Below are positions 21,645 to 34,006 of a DNA stretch of 64,000 nt, piece by piece. The stretch comes from Pectinophora gossypiella (taxonomy: Eukaryota > Arthropoda > Insecta > Lepidoptera > Gelechiidae), in assembly GCF_024362695.1 (NCBI RefSeq), contig NC_065419.1:3162678-3226677 (forward strand), read 5' to 3'. Within the stretch, counting starts at the first letter, position 1, and each line of letters opens with the position of its first letter. The notes beneath the pieces are model-generated. The model did no database searches and had not been told where the DNA came from. It saw only the letters and a program-made list of their open reading frames with translations. A program made the translations under genes and the position numbers.

Positions 21645-24600
21645 GTAGCAGATGCCTAATTAAGATAGGAGCTTGCAAGCAGTTATTATTACGAGTTTCA
21701 GATTAACCGTATCATTAGTATACTTAATTGGTCTGTGTCGCTTTTAATGACGAGTAACGCTTACATAAAGACGATGTACACAGTCGCACACGCAGATAAA
21801 GTAAGTAATATTGTAGGCAGTGATGTGCCGTTGCCGGGAACATAACCACCATCAAGAACTTTATTACTTAGACTTTAGGCAGATGGGATCAGATCAGAGT
21901 AAAACTATATTATAATTTATTTATTTCATTTACTTTATTTATTACATTTCATTTACTCCTAGAAATATGGCTCGCCACTGACGCCTAGTGGCCAACAATT
22001 GTACTACTTGCTAACACATGTAAAATAACATTAATACGACCATAACGTCACTAGATGGCACGCATTTCCATATAGAGTGAACAGAACATGTTTTGCGCAT
22101 GCTATGCAGTTATAATTAATTCAAAGAAGACCAAAAATTATTATTATATACTTCGAATACGTTCCCTAAAAATACAGAAGGCGCTGTTCAAATTTAACGT
22201 AATAATTACCTATTATCTCATTACTCGGGGTACATATTTATTTAAAAACAATGTGGCATATATAAAAATAATTGTTGCTTGATATTTGGATCAGATACTG
22301 TATATAATTTACGTTACTACCTTTATTGCTTCACTTTATTTTAATCAAGATAATAATGAAAACATTTATTGTTGTGCCTGGGTGTAATAACGAGGATTAT
22401 CTTTAATAAGTACCCAAAAATAAAGATAAAAGTTGCTATGTGTTTGAAGGTGCATGTATATTCATGTATATTCATATGCATGAATTAGAAGGTAAAATTA
22501 GAGCGAGCTGAGCTGCTGGTTAATAAGAAGTAGACCCCAGAGCGAGCTTAGCTGCTGGTTAGAGATTAACTACTGAAGAAAACCACCAGACAATAATCAA
22601 GGACAAAGACCGGAAGAAAATGGGCTGCTGGTGGACATCTTAGATAGGAAATGAAAAGACAAACGTCGGGATTGAATGCGCTCGTTGATTGATTATTGTG
22701 AAAAGACTAGTAAAATATTCAATCCATGTTAAGTAAATGAGGACATTTGTTTTGTTCTGTGATTATTCATCGTCAGGGATCGCATTATGTTGGCAATTTC
22801 AAAAAAGGAACGTCACGTCACTTTTTAAGAGACAAACGTTTTGGCGGGTGTTCCGTCTGGGACTACGAAGAAAAACAAGTGAAGACGAGGATTGTCGAGA
22901 GAAGCGAAAACTGAAAGACTAGTTGCTAGTTTGCTAACAATTATATCTGAAGCTTATTATTTTAAAGTATTGATTGTTGAAGATAAATACACGTTAATTT
23001 CTGAGTTTTGCATAAATTGTTACTGTACATTACGAAGAAACGGTTTTCCGTTAACATTCTCCTGACATTTGATTTTAAAAACTTGTATTTACTAGGAAGA
23101 GTTTGCATTGTTATGTCTATAGGTATTAAGTTTTCAAATGTTGAAGGATAGTAGAATTTCGAATTGTAGAAATGTTAATTACCATAGTGTGAAGTTAGCA
23201 ATCTTGTATCGCTGTTACCATAACTATTAGGTATTCTTTGATACAGTTGTGTTTCAAATTGTATAATGTTAACAGAATTCTTGTTGCAATGGTTACATGT
23301 TCATTAATACAGTAGAGCATCTCACTCTTGTCTGGGTCAGACAAGGGCTCAGTATGGCCGAATGTTAGAAATTATAAATAATTAATATTCATTAATATAA
23401 TTTTAGTAAGTTACTATTAGAAAATTATTCGGTTTCTGAACGCAGGCGGCCCAGTGCCACCTGCAGTTTTTTCAAGGGGATTTTTTTTTAGCTTTTTGGC
23501 GGGAAACGGGAACTGGACAGTTGCTTTCTTCATTGAATAATCTAAATAATTAATACGAAGTGGTGTTTTGTGGTAAATGATCGCATTAAGTTAGTCGGAA
23601 GACATTCGCGAGTGTTAATATTATATCGGAGTATTCAATAAACAAAGTGTATCTGCCTATTTTCGCTTCGTGCCAGGAAGCCGCTTCATAACTCGAAAGT
23701 TTATGCGGACTTTTGAGTTAATTCGTTTGGGGTTCGGAGTAGGAGTCTACTCCGAGGGTGGGGGCTTAGGTTTCATCATCATCACCTTTCATCATTTCAT
23801 TAATCATCAATAAAAAAAATACGTAAGACATGGCTGTATGGGCATAGTTCCCTTTGCCTTACCCTTCGGGGAAAACCAAAACAAAAAAAAGGAAATTTTT
23901 TGACAGCGCGCGCGAGATGTGGTTCGGTAAAAAAACGCGAAGAAAAACGAGAGCAAAAATAATTCTGAAAATAGTTGTTGTAATGCAGGGATCCTTGTTA
24001 TTGTGGAAACAAAAATAAAAGTATTATAGCAGAAAGCTTTCATTCTTATAATTAAGTTAAGTTTCTTATAAGGAAAACTTAGGTTAAGAAGTAAGTAAAA
24101 CAACAACCTTCGTGTTATAATCTTTAATGTTAACAATAATAGCACATAGGATCATTTACATTATTATAAGTAGTTGCAAACATAAAACCATTGCTCGGAA
24201 ACTGTTTGTTGTTGGTTTGTTATTAAAGTCTTTGTAATTCAAGTTAAGAACATTTTGCACTTGAACATCTTGATCTGTTTTGTTTTATAAGTATTGCGCT
24301 GTTATGAAACTCTTAAGTCCATTGTAGTAATTGAGAATTACTTGATATTCCTGTCGCGACGACTCTTTTACACTTGTATATATCAATAATTATGTATATA
24401 TACATAAATTATATACAATCAAAGAATTATGAATCTATTGTAGGGATGTGAATGCACACATACTAGACTGACGTCGCGAATACCAATCAGTATGTGTAGA
24501 TAGGATGTAACTCTTACTCACTCATAGGTTCCTATGTCAGTGATCAGATCCTCAATATGGCTTTCCTTACACCTTTCCTTTCACCTCATGGATACGGATT

Positions 24601-24799
24601 ACTTCTCCATCTGTAAGTTTAAGAAACATAAATGAACTACTGATTGGTGATACAACTACCACCTACTTGGTGACACATCACCCTGCAGAATGTAAGCCTA
24701 TCTCTCTTAATGACACCAACGTACCTATGTGATCTTATTCATTACTCTCAGGTTTTACTTTATGTCAGTTAATTGCCCTTTTATACATGACCCATTCAA
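21645..24799. other. Unit 3 spacer without recognised gene
   Basis: Near-copy of the unit 1 spacer. A 25-bp stretch near 23210 that is missing from unit 1 accounts for the change in offset from 12060 to 12085. No gene seen. Confidence 0.4.
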
Positions 24800-25305
24800 T
24801 GGTGTGCTTATCAGCACTTAGGTAACTAAGTAAGACTTATTCATTAGTGTGCATGCTAGCAGTTGGGTGGCCAAGAAAGCCCTATTCATTAGTGTGCCTG
24901 CCAGCACTTGGGTGGCCAAGAAGGCCCTATTCATCAGTGTGCCCGCCAGCACTTAAGTGGCCAAGAAGCACTATTCATCAGTGTGCACGCCAGCACTTAC
25001 GTGGCCAAGAAGGCCTCTACAACAGTGTGCACGGCAGCACTTAGGTGGTCAAGAAAGACCTCTTCAACAGTGTGCACGCCAGCACTTAGGTGGCCAAGGA
25101 GGCCTCTACAACAGTGTACACGCCAGCACTTAGGTGGTCAAGGAAGACCTCTTCAACGGTGTGCACGCCAGCACTTACGTGGCCAAGAAGGCCTCTACAA
25201 CAGTGTGCACGCCAGCACTTAGGTGGTCAAGGAAGACCTCTTCAACAGTGTGCACACCAGCACTTAAGTGGCCAAGAAGGCCTCTACATTGGTGCACCAT
25301 ACCCT
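24800..25305. repeat. 44/45-bp minisatellite, unit 3, about 11 copies
   Basis: Same unit and same two alternating subtypes as at 12716-13260, with a different arrangement of variants in the first third, so the arrays have changed copy number since duplication. Confidence 0.85.
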
Positions 25306-26230
25306 TAGATGCAACCTGGCCAAGAAATACTTCTTCGATTGCGGGCTACTCATTTGGACAACGGTAGCCAAAGAAGGCTTCTACAATGCAAGCGATGCAT
25401 ACAGACAACGTCTTTAATTGTGGGCATTACTTATTGATGCCCCTAAAGTGTACTCATCTATCTTTACAAGTCGCATTGCCGGCCGGCCATTTTAAACACA
25501 AGTTATCAAACAGAATTTGGCATCATCGTTAGTAAAATTATAGTCAAATTAATAAAAGGGAGTTATATCACCACTACGTAGCTTTGGTAACAGCATCAGC
25601 GGGACTTTCTGCACTTTTTCACTCATATAAAAGTTAAACTCACTTTAACTACTTTCTTAGAAAACAAGCTTGTCAAGACAAGATTTAAGACATAGACAAG
25701 ATTCACTTACTGATAGAAAAATTAGCGGGCTTCCGTTTCGGTGTTGCTACTTGTGACATTCCATATTTAGAATCGTGACTCATCGTCACGACAATTCCTT
25801 GTATTTTGCAATACTTATAGGTTAGAAATAATATTTAGATTTTTTTCATAAGTTGTCAATGTTCAATAGTGTTGCACCTTGATCTAGTAATACAATAGTA
25901 ATAGAATTCCACTTTTGTAAAAAGGGAACATGTGTGATAGTCTATGATTGATTTACTATGGCAATATTTTATAACATGATTGGTTTATGAAAAAATAAAA
26001 GATTTATCTATGGTTCAACAAACGGGTATGGTGTGGTATACTTGGTCTTTCGTGTGGAATAAGTGGTGGTCTCTATGGTCTCTTCGGAGTCAAACATCAT
26101 GTCAAATGGAACAACTCTAAATAAATTCGAGTCATAAGATTGGCAGCGACCTCGCCTTTTAACCGTTACATTATAGAAACAACTGTGAAAAAGTAATTAA
26201 TATTAAATACACAAATCATTAATGTACTTA

Positions 26231-26394
26231 TACAGGGTGTAAGTGACATCTTAACGAATACTAAGAGGGATGATTCAGCTCATTATTCAGTTAATATCAA
26301 GTGGAATTGTCTACGTAAAAAGTAAAGAATTGAAAATAAATAAAAAAAACATGAATCAAGCCCCTATTCGTTACGATGTCACTAACACCCTGTA
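26231..26394. repeat. Palindromic MITE, copy 8 (internally deleted)
   Basis: Same truncated form as copy 3 in unit 2, so the deletion predates the duplication. Confidence 0.7.
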
Positions 26395-26865
26395 TAACAA
26401 AACCTTTTTCTTGTTTCAAACTTTTTAGAACGTATTTTTTCCGTAGTCGGGTTTTAGTTTTCAAACTTATATTTTATAGTATATTTTATATAATTCATCG
26501 TTTAATAGGTTTTAGTTGGAAGTAGTAGTTATAATATTGATTTGTTCTTGTATTAAATCGAAGTAAAATGCTATAGATATCAAAGTACAGTCCTACTAAT
26601 ATATAAAAGTGAAAGTTTCTAAATCTAGACAGTTAAAACAAAAATACATAAATAAATAATAATAAACAAAAAACATGCAAATACGTATTTAACATACAAA
26701 TTACTAAAATAGTTCATAAAATAAAAAGTAAAAGTTTAAAATAAATCGAATATTGTGTTTCGAGATTCAAGATTTGTGAGGCATATCCATGTTAGGATAA
26801 ATGTCGCAAATGGCACTACCTATCTCGATCACTGATTATATTCCACTAAGTAGGTTCATACTCAC

Positions 26866-27070
26866 TTCAGGCAACTTTCGTTTGGATATGTCTCATTATC
26901 ACTACCACAAACTGGATCCAATATGCGAATGCAACCACATTCATGTTTAATCCTTTTTGGATAAACTTTTCCTCGCAATTTTACGAGTAGCAAACGACCA
27001 GAAGAGCTTTTCCTGGGGAAAGACGACCCTGGTACTGTCAGCACGGCCACCGTGAGTACTACAATCATAC
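26866..27070 (-). CDS. Kazal-type protease inhibitor, beta exon, unit 4 (partial gene)
   Basis: Same intact 205-nt exon. The residue between Cys1 and Cys2 is Gly (GGT), differing from unit 2 (AAT) at two adjacent bases. Ser before Cys4 links it to unit 2. P1 Arg kept. Confidence 0.72.
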
Positions 27071-27592
27071 CTGGAAAAATGACATTAATGTTTGGTTCAT
27101 ACATTTTTTTTAACTTTGTTGGGTTTGCTCTTGGCCCCAGACAATGCCCGAAGGCATTGACGAGGCCTAAGATGGAGCGAGCTCGCCCAGAAGGCGCCTG
27201 TTCACTCTGGCCTTGAATTCGGAAATACAGAAGATGGCAGAGAATTCTACTCCTTAGCAGTGCGCATAATGAAGGACGATGCGAAGCGCTTTGTGCGAAT
27301 AGTTGGGATATCCACCAAATAGGAATAGAACCCGGCTGTACGTTTGGAAGTCCGAAGATAAAAGGGGGATGGTGGAATGAGCTCGTGTAGACCGCGGGCA
27401 CACTCCCCTAACACACATAATTAATATCACGTGGTTTCCAGGATTCGTGCCCGGTTAATGGCAATAGGCTGGCTCCCAATCATATACGGGACATGTGGGA
27501 CTTCATTGAGCATAGCTGGTGAGGCATGCATGAGTGTATTATATACACTACACACCTCTGTCACCTGCATTTTGGCAACTGGATTTTGCTTC

Positions 27593-27836
27593 TACAGGGT
27601 GTTAGTGATTTCGTAACGAAAACTTTGAGAGAGAACATTAGGTTACACTGTAATGTTGTATGTACTTTTATGACTAAAATTAAATTGAAAATTCTGAGTT
27701 GATATTAAGTGGATTTTTCCGTCGCAAAAGCATGAAACTAAAAATAATTAAAAAACACTAAAATTTACATCATCACCAAAAATCATAGTCTGAATCATCC
27801 CCTTAGTATTTATTACGATGTCACTAACACCCTGTA
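27593..27836. repeat. Palindromic MITE, copy 9
   Basis: Counterpart of copy 4 in unit 2. Ends TACAGGGTGTTAGTGATTTC and, inverted, GTCACTAACACCCTGTA. Confidence 0.65.
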
Positions 27837-28044
27837 TAACTTAAAATACTCAACCATGCAAATTTCTTCTAGTGTAATATTTTTTTAAACCGACTCTGTA
27901 GAGATTACTTACTTCCTACAAACGAACTAACTTATAAACTTTTAGTAGGTACCTACCTAACTCTTTAAATAGATGACGATTAAAAGTGTTATCTACTTAA
28001 TAAAGATTATATCTTGTTTTAAGTTTACGCGGTTATTATCATAA

Positions 28045-28126
28045 TTAAAACACACAATAACGGGTTCTTACCGCGTTTAAATGGGGATATTTAAACGCAG
28101 TAAGAACCCGTTATTATGTGTTTTAA
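28045..28126. repeat. Short foldback element, unit 4
   Basis: Counterpart of 15949-16030, one base different in the right arm (ACGCAGTAAG for ACGCGGTAAG). Confidence 0.8.
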
Positions 28127-28375
28127 AGATTATATCGTCGCTTTATTACAGTGAATCCCATGTAGTGAAGCCTTTTGGAAAATTATATTCGGGTGTGATT
28201 TTTTCAACAAATCTTTGCAATAGACAAACTAAAAAATTATCGTCTCAATTTTTACCCGGATTGATATTCATTGACAGAAATCGAGGATTCGTTTCACAAC
28301 CGAATGTGACTTTTCAAAAAGGCGCCGACTTGGTATTCCTTATAAGGTGACGATATTTGGTTCTTACAGACATAC

Positions 28376-28460
28376 CTGTAATACACGTATTCATTGTTCG
28401 TGTCGGAGCAGCGCAGTGACCAGGTTTTGCAGCAGACCCCACAAGGTGGAGTCAGTAACG
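28376..28460 (-). CDS. Kazal-like alpha exon, unit 4 (partial, diverged)
   Basis: As unit 2 (SDTNNEY after Cys3). The first base after the supposed acceptor is C instead of T. Frame intact. Confidence 0.4.
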
Positions 28461-28499
28461 CTAATGACTTATTTCGTTTAAAAATCTCATCTAATAAGT

Positions 28500-29112
28500 A
28501 GCTAATTGGTTATCTATGTTTGAGATTGAACATGTAGCAGATGCCTAATTACGATAGGAGCTTGCAAGCAGTTATTATTACGAGTTTCAGATTAACCGTA
28601 TCATTAGTATACTTAATTGGTCTGTGTCGCTTTTAATGACGAGTAACGCTTACATAAAGACGATATACAAAGTCGCACACGCAGATAAAGTAAGTAATAT
28701 TGTAGGCAGTGATGTGCCGTTGCCGGGAACATAACCACCATCAAGAGCTTTATTACCTAGACTTTAGGCAGATGGGATCAGAGTAAAATCTTAAAGAAAT
28801 GTTCTTTTTTATTAGTAGAGTCATTTGTAAATATTTCCTTTTATTTTTGTGCAATAAAGTACATTCATTTGTAGTAGTAACATTTAAAAAAAAAACACCC
28901 AGTGTCCTTACTGTTAATGAGATTTTACAACGAACATAGAAAAAAAAAAAACAGACAGACCTCCTAGAAAAATATGGCTCGCCACTGTCGCCTAGTGGCG
29001 AACAATTATACTACATGCTAACACATGCAAAGTAACATTATAATAATACGACCATAACGTCACTAGATGGCACGCATTTCCATATAAAATGAACAGAACA
29101 CGTTTTTATATT
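28500..29112. other. Unit 4 spacer without recognised gene
   Basis: Duplicated AT-rich sequence shared with unit 2, including a GCAATAAAGTACATT block near 28852 that also occurs at 16780 and 38570. No gene seen. Confidence 0.4.
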
Positions 29113-29598
29113 TTTTCTACTCCTCTACTTTAATCTGGCATTTAAATAACCAAAAAGTCTAATATAAGTACATACATAATTAAACTCTTTGAAAAAGTGT
29201 ACGCTCTATGGCCTATAAAAGCATTGTTTACAAAGTGTAACTGTACTATAATGTCGCCAAAAAAGCATTGTTGTTGTTTTTTTTTTTTTTGACCTGGAAA
29301 CTGGCACCTTTACTTTGTTTGGTGCCATAGATATACTATAAAAAAAAAGTATACATTTGCCGCCATTTTCCCGCGCGTTGGAAAATAATTTTTAGAAATA
29401 AAATTTTTCTTTGTATAATTTTTGTTTCATTTAAAATTACGTCGTCGTAGAAAAAGTATTGTATGCAACGTTGTATAACTAGGTCAAAAAATGCTCGTGG
29501 CGTCTCTTATTGCGATGTTCGCCAAGGCTCACATCGCAACTCACGCCACTCGCATTTTTTGACCCTTCTTATACAACTGTTGCATAAAATACTATTAT
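29113..29598. mobile_element. Insertion of about 485 bp with a nested hairpin, unit-4 specific
   Basis: Absent from the matching place in unit 2. Its right part folds: TGCAACGTTGTATAA near 29463 pairs with TTATACAACTGTTGCA near 29570-29585, and GGTCAAAAAATGC (29482) pairs with GCATTTTTTGACC (ending 29564). An inner stem GCGATGT/ACATCGC is nested inside. Likely a foldback element; the family is unknown and no clear target duplication was seen. Confidence 0.6.
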
Positions 29599-30787
29599 AG
29601 TTTTAATTAAAAGTATAATAATAAGCCGTATAGAATGTTTTTGTGTCGATCAAAAATTATTATTATATACTTCGGCTACGTTCCCTAAAAATACAGATGG
29701 CGCTGTTCAAATTTAACGTAATAATTACCTATTATCTCAAAGACCAAGTATCCTCTGCTCCAAGTATCTCATTGCTCGGGGTACATAATTATTTAAAAAT
29801 ATAATGTGGCATAAATAAAAAATAATTGTTGCTTGATATATGGATGAGATAAGTATATAATTTATGTTACTACCTATATTTCTTCACTTTATTTTGATCA
29901 GAATAATAATGGGCGGAACATGTGTTGTGCCTGGGTGTAATAACGAGGATTATCTTTAATACCTACCCAAAAACAAAGATAAAAGTTGCTATGTCTGTTT
30001 TGCATGAAATTAGAAGGTTAAATAAAATGGTTAGAGATTAACTACTGAAGAAAACCACCAGACAATAATCAAGGACAAAGACCGGAAGAAAATGGGCTGC
30101 TGGTGGACATCTTAGATAGGAAATGAAAAGACAAACGTCGGGATTGAATGCGCTCGTTGATTGATTATAGTAAAAAGACTAGTAAAATATTCAATCCATG
30201 TTAAGTAAATGAGGACACCATTTGTTTTGTTCTGTGATTATTCATCGTCAGGGATCGCATTATATCTGAAGCTTATTATTTTAAAGTATTGATTGTTGAA
30301 GATAAATACATGTTAATTTCTGAGTTTTGCATAAATTGTTACTGTATATTACGAAGAAACGGTTTTCCGTTAACATTCTCCTGACATTTGATTTTAAAAA
30401 CTTGTATTTACCAGGAAGAGTGTGCATTGTTATGTCTATAGGTATTAAGTTTTCAAATGTTGAAGGATAGTAGAATTTCGAATTGTAGAAATGTTAATTA
30501 CCATAGTGTGAAGTTAGCAATCTTGTATCGCTGTTACCATAACTATTAGGTATTCTTTGATACACTTGTGTTCCAAATTGTATAATGTTAACAGAATTCT
30601 TGTTGCAATCGTTACATGTTCATTAATACAGTACAGCATCTCACTCTTGTCTGGGTCAGACAAGGGGTCAGAATGGCCGAATGTTAGAAATTATAAATAA
30701 TTTATATTCAATAATATAATTTTAATAAGTTACTATTAGAAAATTATTCGGTTTCTGAACGCAGGCGGCCCAGCGCACAGACCAAGT
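29599..30787. other. Unit 4 spacer without recognised gene
   Basis: Duplicated sequence shared with unit 2. Includes the THAP-like start at 29909 (MGGTCVVPGCNN, then stop). No complete gene seen. Confidence 0.4.
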
Positions 30788-31348
30788 CATAGACATATAA
30801 GAGTATGGACTGGAAATACCTACAAAAAAAACGTGCCACTTCGTCGCATAAAATGGCGGCCTTTACTAGGGCTGCAAGCTGTTTCAATACTAGGATTACC
30901 ATACTCGTACCTACTAGGTATAGCATCTTCTTCTTTGCGAGTCGATGGCGATCGATACTAAATTTTTGCTGACCAATAATAGGTATAGCATTATAATAAT
31001 AAGTATTCATAAGAGAACAGAAAGGGAAGGTAAAGGGTAATTAGGTGGTGTACTGTATTTTTCGTGTATGTTTTGTGTAAAACTTGTTCTTTTTGGTATG
31101 TTGTGTGCAATAAAGTATATTTGTATTTGTAAAGGGTTTAGTCAAGATTTATCTAAGTAGTTTCCTTAACAACTCTATAACATTGATTACATTCTTTATT
31201 GCGCACAATTCGAATCCACCTGGAGTGTATAATGAAACATAAATTATAACGTAAATCTGTTTATTAGCAAGTATTCATTTCACACATTATTTATTATGTA
31301 ACTACATTATATTTACAATAAATACAAATCTAAACAGTGTCAATTTGT

Positions 31349-31537
31349 TTAGAAATTGCCTTTGTGACACCCTGTCACATTGCATATATAATTATTATAC
31401 GCTTTCGGAGAAAGAAAATGTAAAGTTAAAGCAAACTTTCTTATTTCTTGGGAATACTTCTTTGGCAAAGGTAAACCTTGAAATTTGTTTACCTGCCTTT
31501 TCAAAAAGTCTTGCGGTCCTGCCAATTCTTCCATCAA
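31349..31537 (-). pseudogene. P-element transposase fragment
   Basis: A 62-residue minus-strand frame containing LPKKYSQEIRKFALTLHFLS then PKAYNNYI. This matches the conserved stretch of P-element and THAP9 transposases (Y-S-x-E-[IL]-R-x-F-A-L-T-L-x-[FY]-x-S-x-K-A-Y). No catalytic region follows; the rest is deleted. Confidence 0.7.
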
Positions 31538-32060
31538 TACACTTTGCCCTTTATTATTTGATTTTTATTCTGCAGATCTTCCATAATATTCTTCAAATTG
31601 GCTATCTTTTAATTTTTTCATCGCGTCTTCTTGAACAGACTGAAATAAAGTTTAATAATAATGTTAAAACAGTGTATGTACTAAAATATATCTGATTTAA
31701 GTGCATTGTGTACCTGGTTGAATTATACTATATCATGTTAAAAATATAAAATTATTTGATAAATACCTTTTCATGTACTGACTTATGAGACAGACGTACG
31801 GGCAATGGCAGCACAGACGACGTTGCAGCTGTGGATTAGTTTTCCAATATCACCTGTTTCAGTAAATCCAGTCGACAATTTTGGATTGAAAGATGGCCTG
31901 AAATGAAAGATAACATTCATTTATTTATATAAAATTTGTACAACTCATAATTGTTTCGACATATAATAGTTACAGACTAAGTATATTAAGTACATAATAA
32001 TATGTAGTTGAATGATAGATAGTATAAACATGTTGTGATAACATGATACAAATATGTTAT

Positions 32061-32468
32061 CTATCTAGCCAGTAGTGAGATGATGCAAGCTAGGCTGAAA
32101 TTTAAATATAAATTTAAACACCAACAGCCTCTCTCTAACCATCGTCTTCTCAAGCTTTTATTTCTTGGAAACCTGTTAACGTAAAAATAATAACTAATAT
32201 TCTTAGCCAGTATTATTGGCGCAACACTAATTTGACTATGACGAATAAAGATATTGGAAAACAAAGAAAAATACGGTTTGTAGTATGACAATTACTCAAA
32301 ATATATAAAGGTTTAATACAAATTCATGGCTCAGTTGCGTTGTAACATCAAAATCTATAGGATTGTTTGTATTATTCAATGAATACGGGGTACTAACCTA
32401 TGAAGTGACAAATACGGTTGATTTCTGTCCTTTCTAGCACCACACTGTACAATACAATACACGGACAT
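32061..32468 (-). pseudogene. THAP-domain start of P1, internally deleted
   Basis: The first exon (32468-32398, 71 nt) encodes MSVYCIVQCGARKDRNQPY then LSLHR split by a GT donor. Cys5 and Cys9 are the first zinc ligands of a THAP finger. After an acceptor (AACAG) near 32172 the frame reads RFPRNKSLRRRWLE, the THAP R-F-P step, then jumps to the C-terminal tail, missing the CxxH ligands and the AVPTIF-type box. DNA binding is therefore probably lost. Confidence 0.65.
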
Positions 32469-32837
32469 GTTGAATAACACTTTTTTCAACTTCAACTTCG
32501 ATTTAGCAAATCAAATCCTCGTAATTTATCCGCAAAACACAAAATACGATCTCATAAACAGCTACTTGACAGCAGAAGTACCACAAAACACAGCGCATAA
32601 AATGGCGAAAAATGGCACGCACCTACAGCTGCTGTGACGTCATCACAAAATGTTGCCATAACTAGAAATAACAAATATATATTTATCTCTTTTACCAAAT
32701 GAAATTTTGTACTAGTAAAAAAGAGACAAAACGATTATTGACGACCTGTTTCATAAACTACTCATATTTGTATAAGATGATGTTTATATAGTAGAACAGG
32801 GCGCCTCCATATAATTTCCTATCTCTATGGACCAAGT

Positions 32838-33300
32838 AGAGATACTACGGCCCATAGAGATACTATGCTACGGCCCAGCGCCACCTGCAGTTTTTTCAAG
32901 AGATTTTTTTTTTGGCTTTTTGGCGGGAAACGGGAACGGGACAGTTGCTTTCTTCATTGAATAATCTAAATAATTAATACGCATTAAGTTAGTCGGAAGA
33001 CATTCGCGAGTGTTATTATATCGGAGTATTCAATAAACAAAGTGTATCTGCCTATTTTCGCTTCGTGTCAGGAAGCCGCTTCATAACTCGAAAGTTTATG
33101 CGGACTTTTGATTTAATTCGTTTGGGGTTCGGAGTAGGAATCTACTCCGAGTGTGGGGGCTTAGGTTTCATCATCATCACCTTTCATGATTAATGATTAA
33201 TGAAATCATTAATCATCAAGAAAAAAAATACGTAAGACATGGCTGTATGGGCATAGTTCCCTCTGCCTTACCCTTCGGGGAAAACCAAAACAGAAAAAGG
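32838..33300. other. Unit 4 sequence between the two P-type insertions
   Basis: Matches unit 2 at about 18226-18700 (AATAAA block, TTCGCTTCGTG). No gene seen. Confidence 0.45.
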
Positions 33301-33656
33301 GTTTTTTCCTCAGAACAATAACTAAAGCATAGAAGGAAGGCTAAAATAGCAACGGAACTCTATAATTCTGCTCTACTTTATCTTACGGAACCGGCGTAAT
33401 GTTAGACAAAGACGCATATACAAAAATTGTTTCGTAATTTCGTAGGTTGTCACAAGTTTTTCATTGCCTAGTGTTGGGTTTCACTTTAGTAATATGTCGA
33501 TAAAATTAAATTTACTTACAATTAACGTCGATATTTTTTTTTTACAAGATTTCTTTTTGTAGGATGCAATTATCTTCTTCTTGATGAAAGGAGACTCTGT
33601 CTCTGATAGGTAAGTATCTAACCATTTTTGGATTATATTGTCTGGTTTATATTAGT

Positions 33657-33722
33657 TTGGAGCTGCAGCTCACATTCAGGAAGGAAAGAAAATAGCCAAC
33701 TGTTATCGTTTCATCGGTAAGT
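33657..33722 (+). pseudogene. Inverted second copy of THAP exon 1 in P2 left arm
   Basis: Plus-strand sequence reading W-S-C-S-S-H-S-G-R-K-E-N-S-Q-L-L-S-F-H followed by the donor GTAAGT. It matches the minus-strand exon at 35506-35582, but the first zinc-ligand Cys and the Met are missing. Confidence 0.65.
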
Positions 33723-34006
33723 ATTTTGTAATATTCGAATAAGAATAAGAATAATTTATTTGCCAGAAAACAGTATTTACAGATGTAATTGTATAAAGTA
33801 GTCCGTGTTTTCAGCTTACAAGTAAGCATGCAAATTTATGTTGTTGCTACACATGCATCTACAATTAAATAATAATTATATAATACAAATTTATTTATGA
33901 TGTCATCCGCCGTGCACTGGTGTCGATCGACGTGCCGTGCAAATTGGAACCGCCGCCGCCGGGTCTAAGCCGCACAGACGGTAAGAGGCCCGATGGGGTC
34001 ACGCCA

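Larger units (their letters stand above)
19372..26060. repeat. Duplicated Kazal segment, unit 3 (about 6.7 kb)
   Basis: Starts with the common block at 19372. From about 21.7 to 26.0 kb it is almost identical to unit 1, including the minisatellite. It has two extra MITE copies (19960-20450) upstream of its beta exon. Confidence 0.85.
30788..32829 (-). mobile_element. P-type transposon remnant P1, 2042 bp, in unit 4
   Basis: Flanked by the 8-bp duplication GACCAAGT (30780-30787 and 32830-32837). Unit 2 has this octamer once, at 18218-18225, which proves the insertion and its exact ends. The ends read CATAGACAT and, inverted, CATAGAGAT. Inside on the minus strand are a THAP first exon and a P-transposase fragment. 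An 8-bp duplication plus a THAP exon places it in the P superfamily. Internally deleted, so non-autonomous. Confidence 0.82.
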
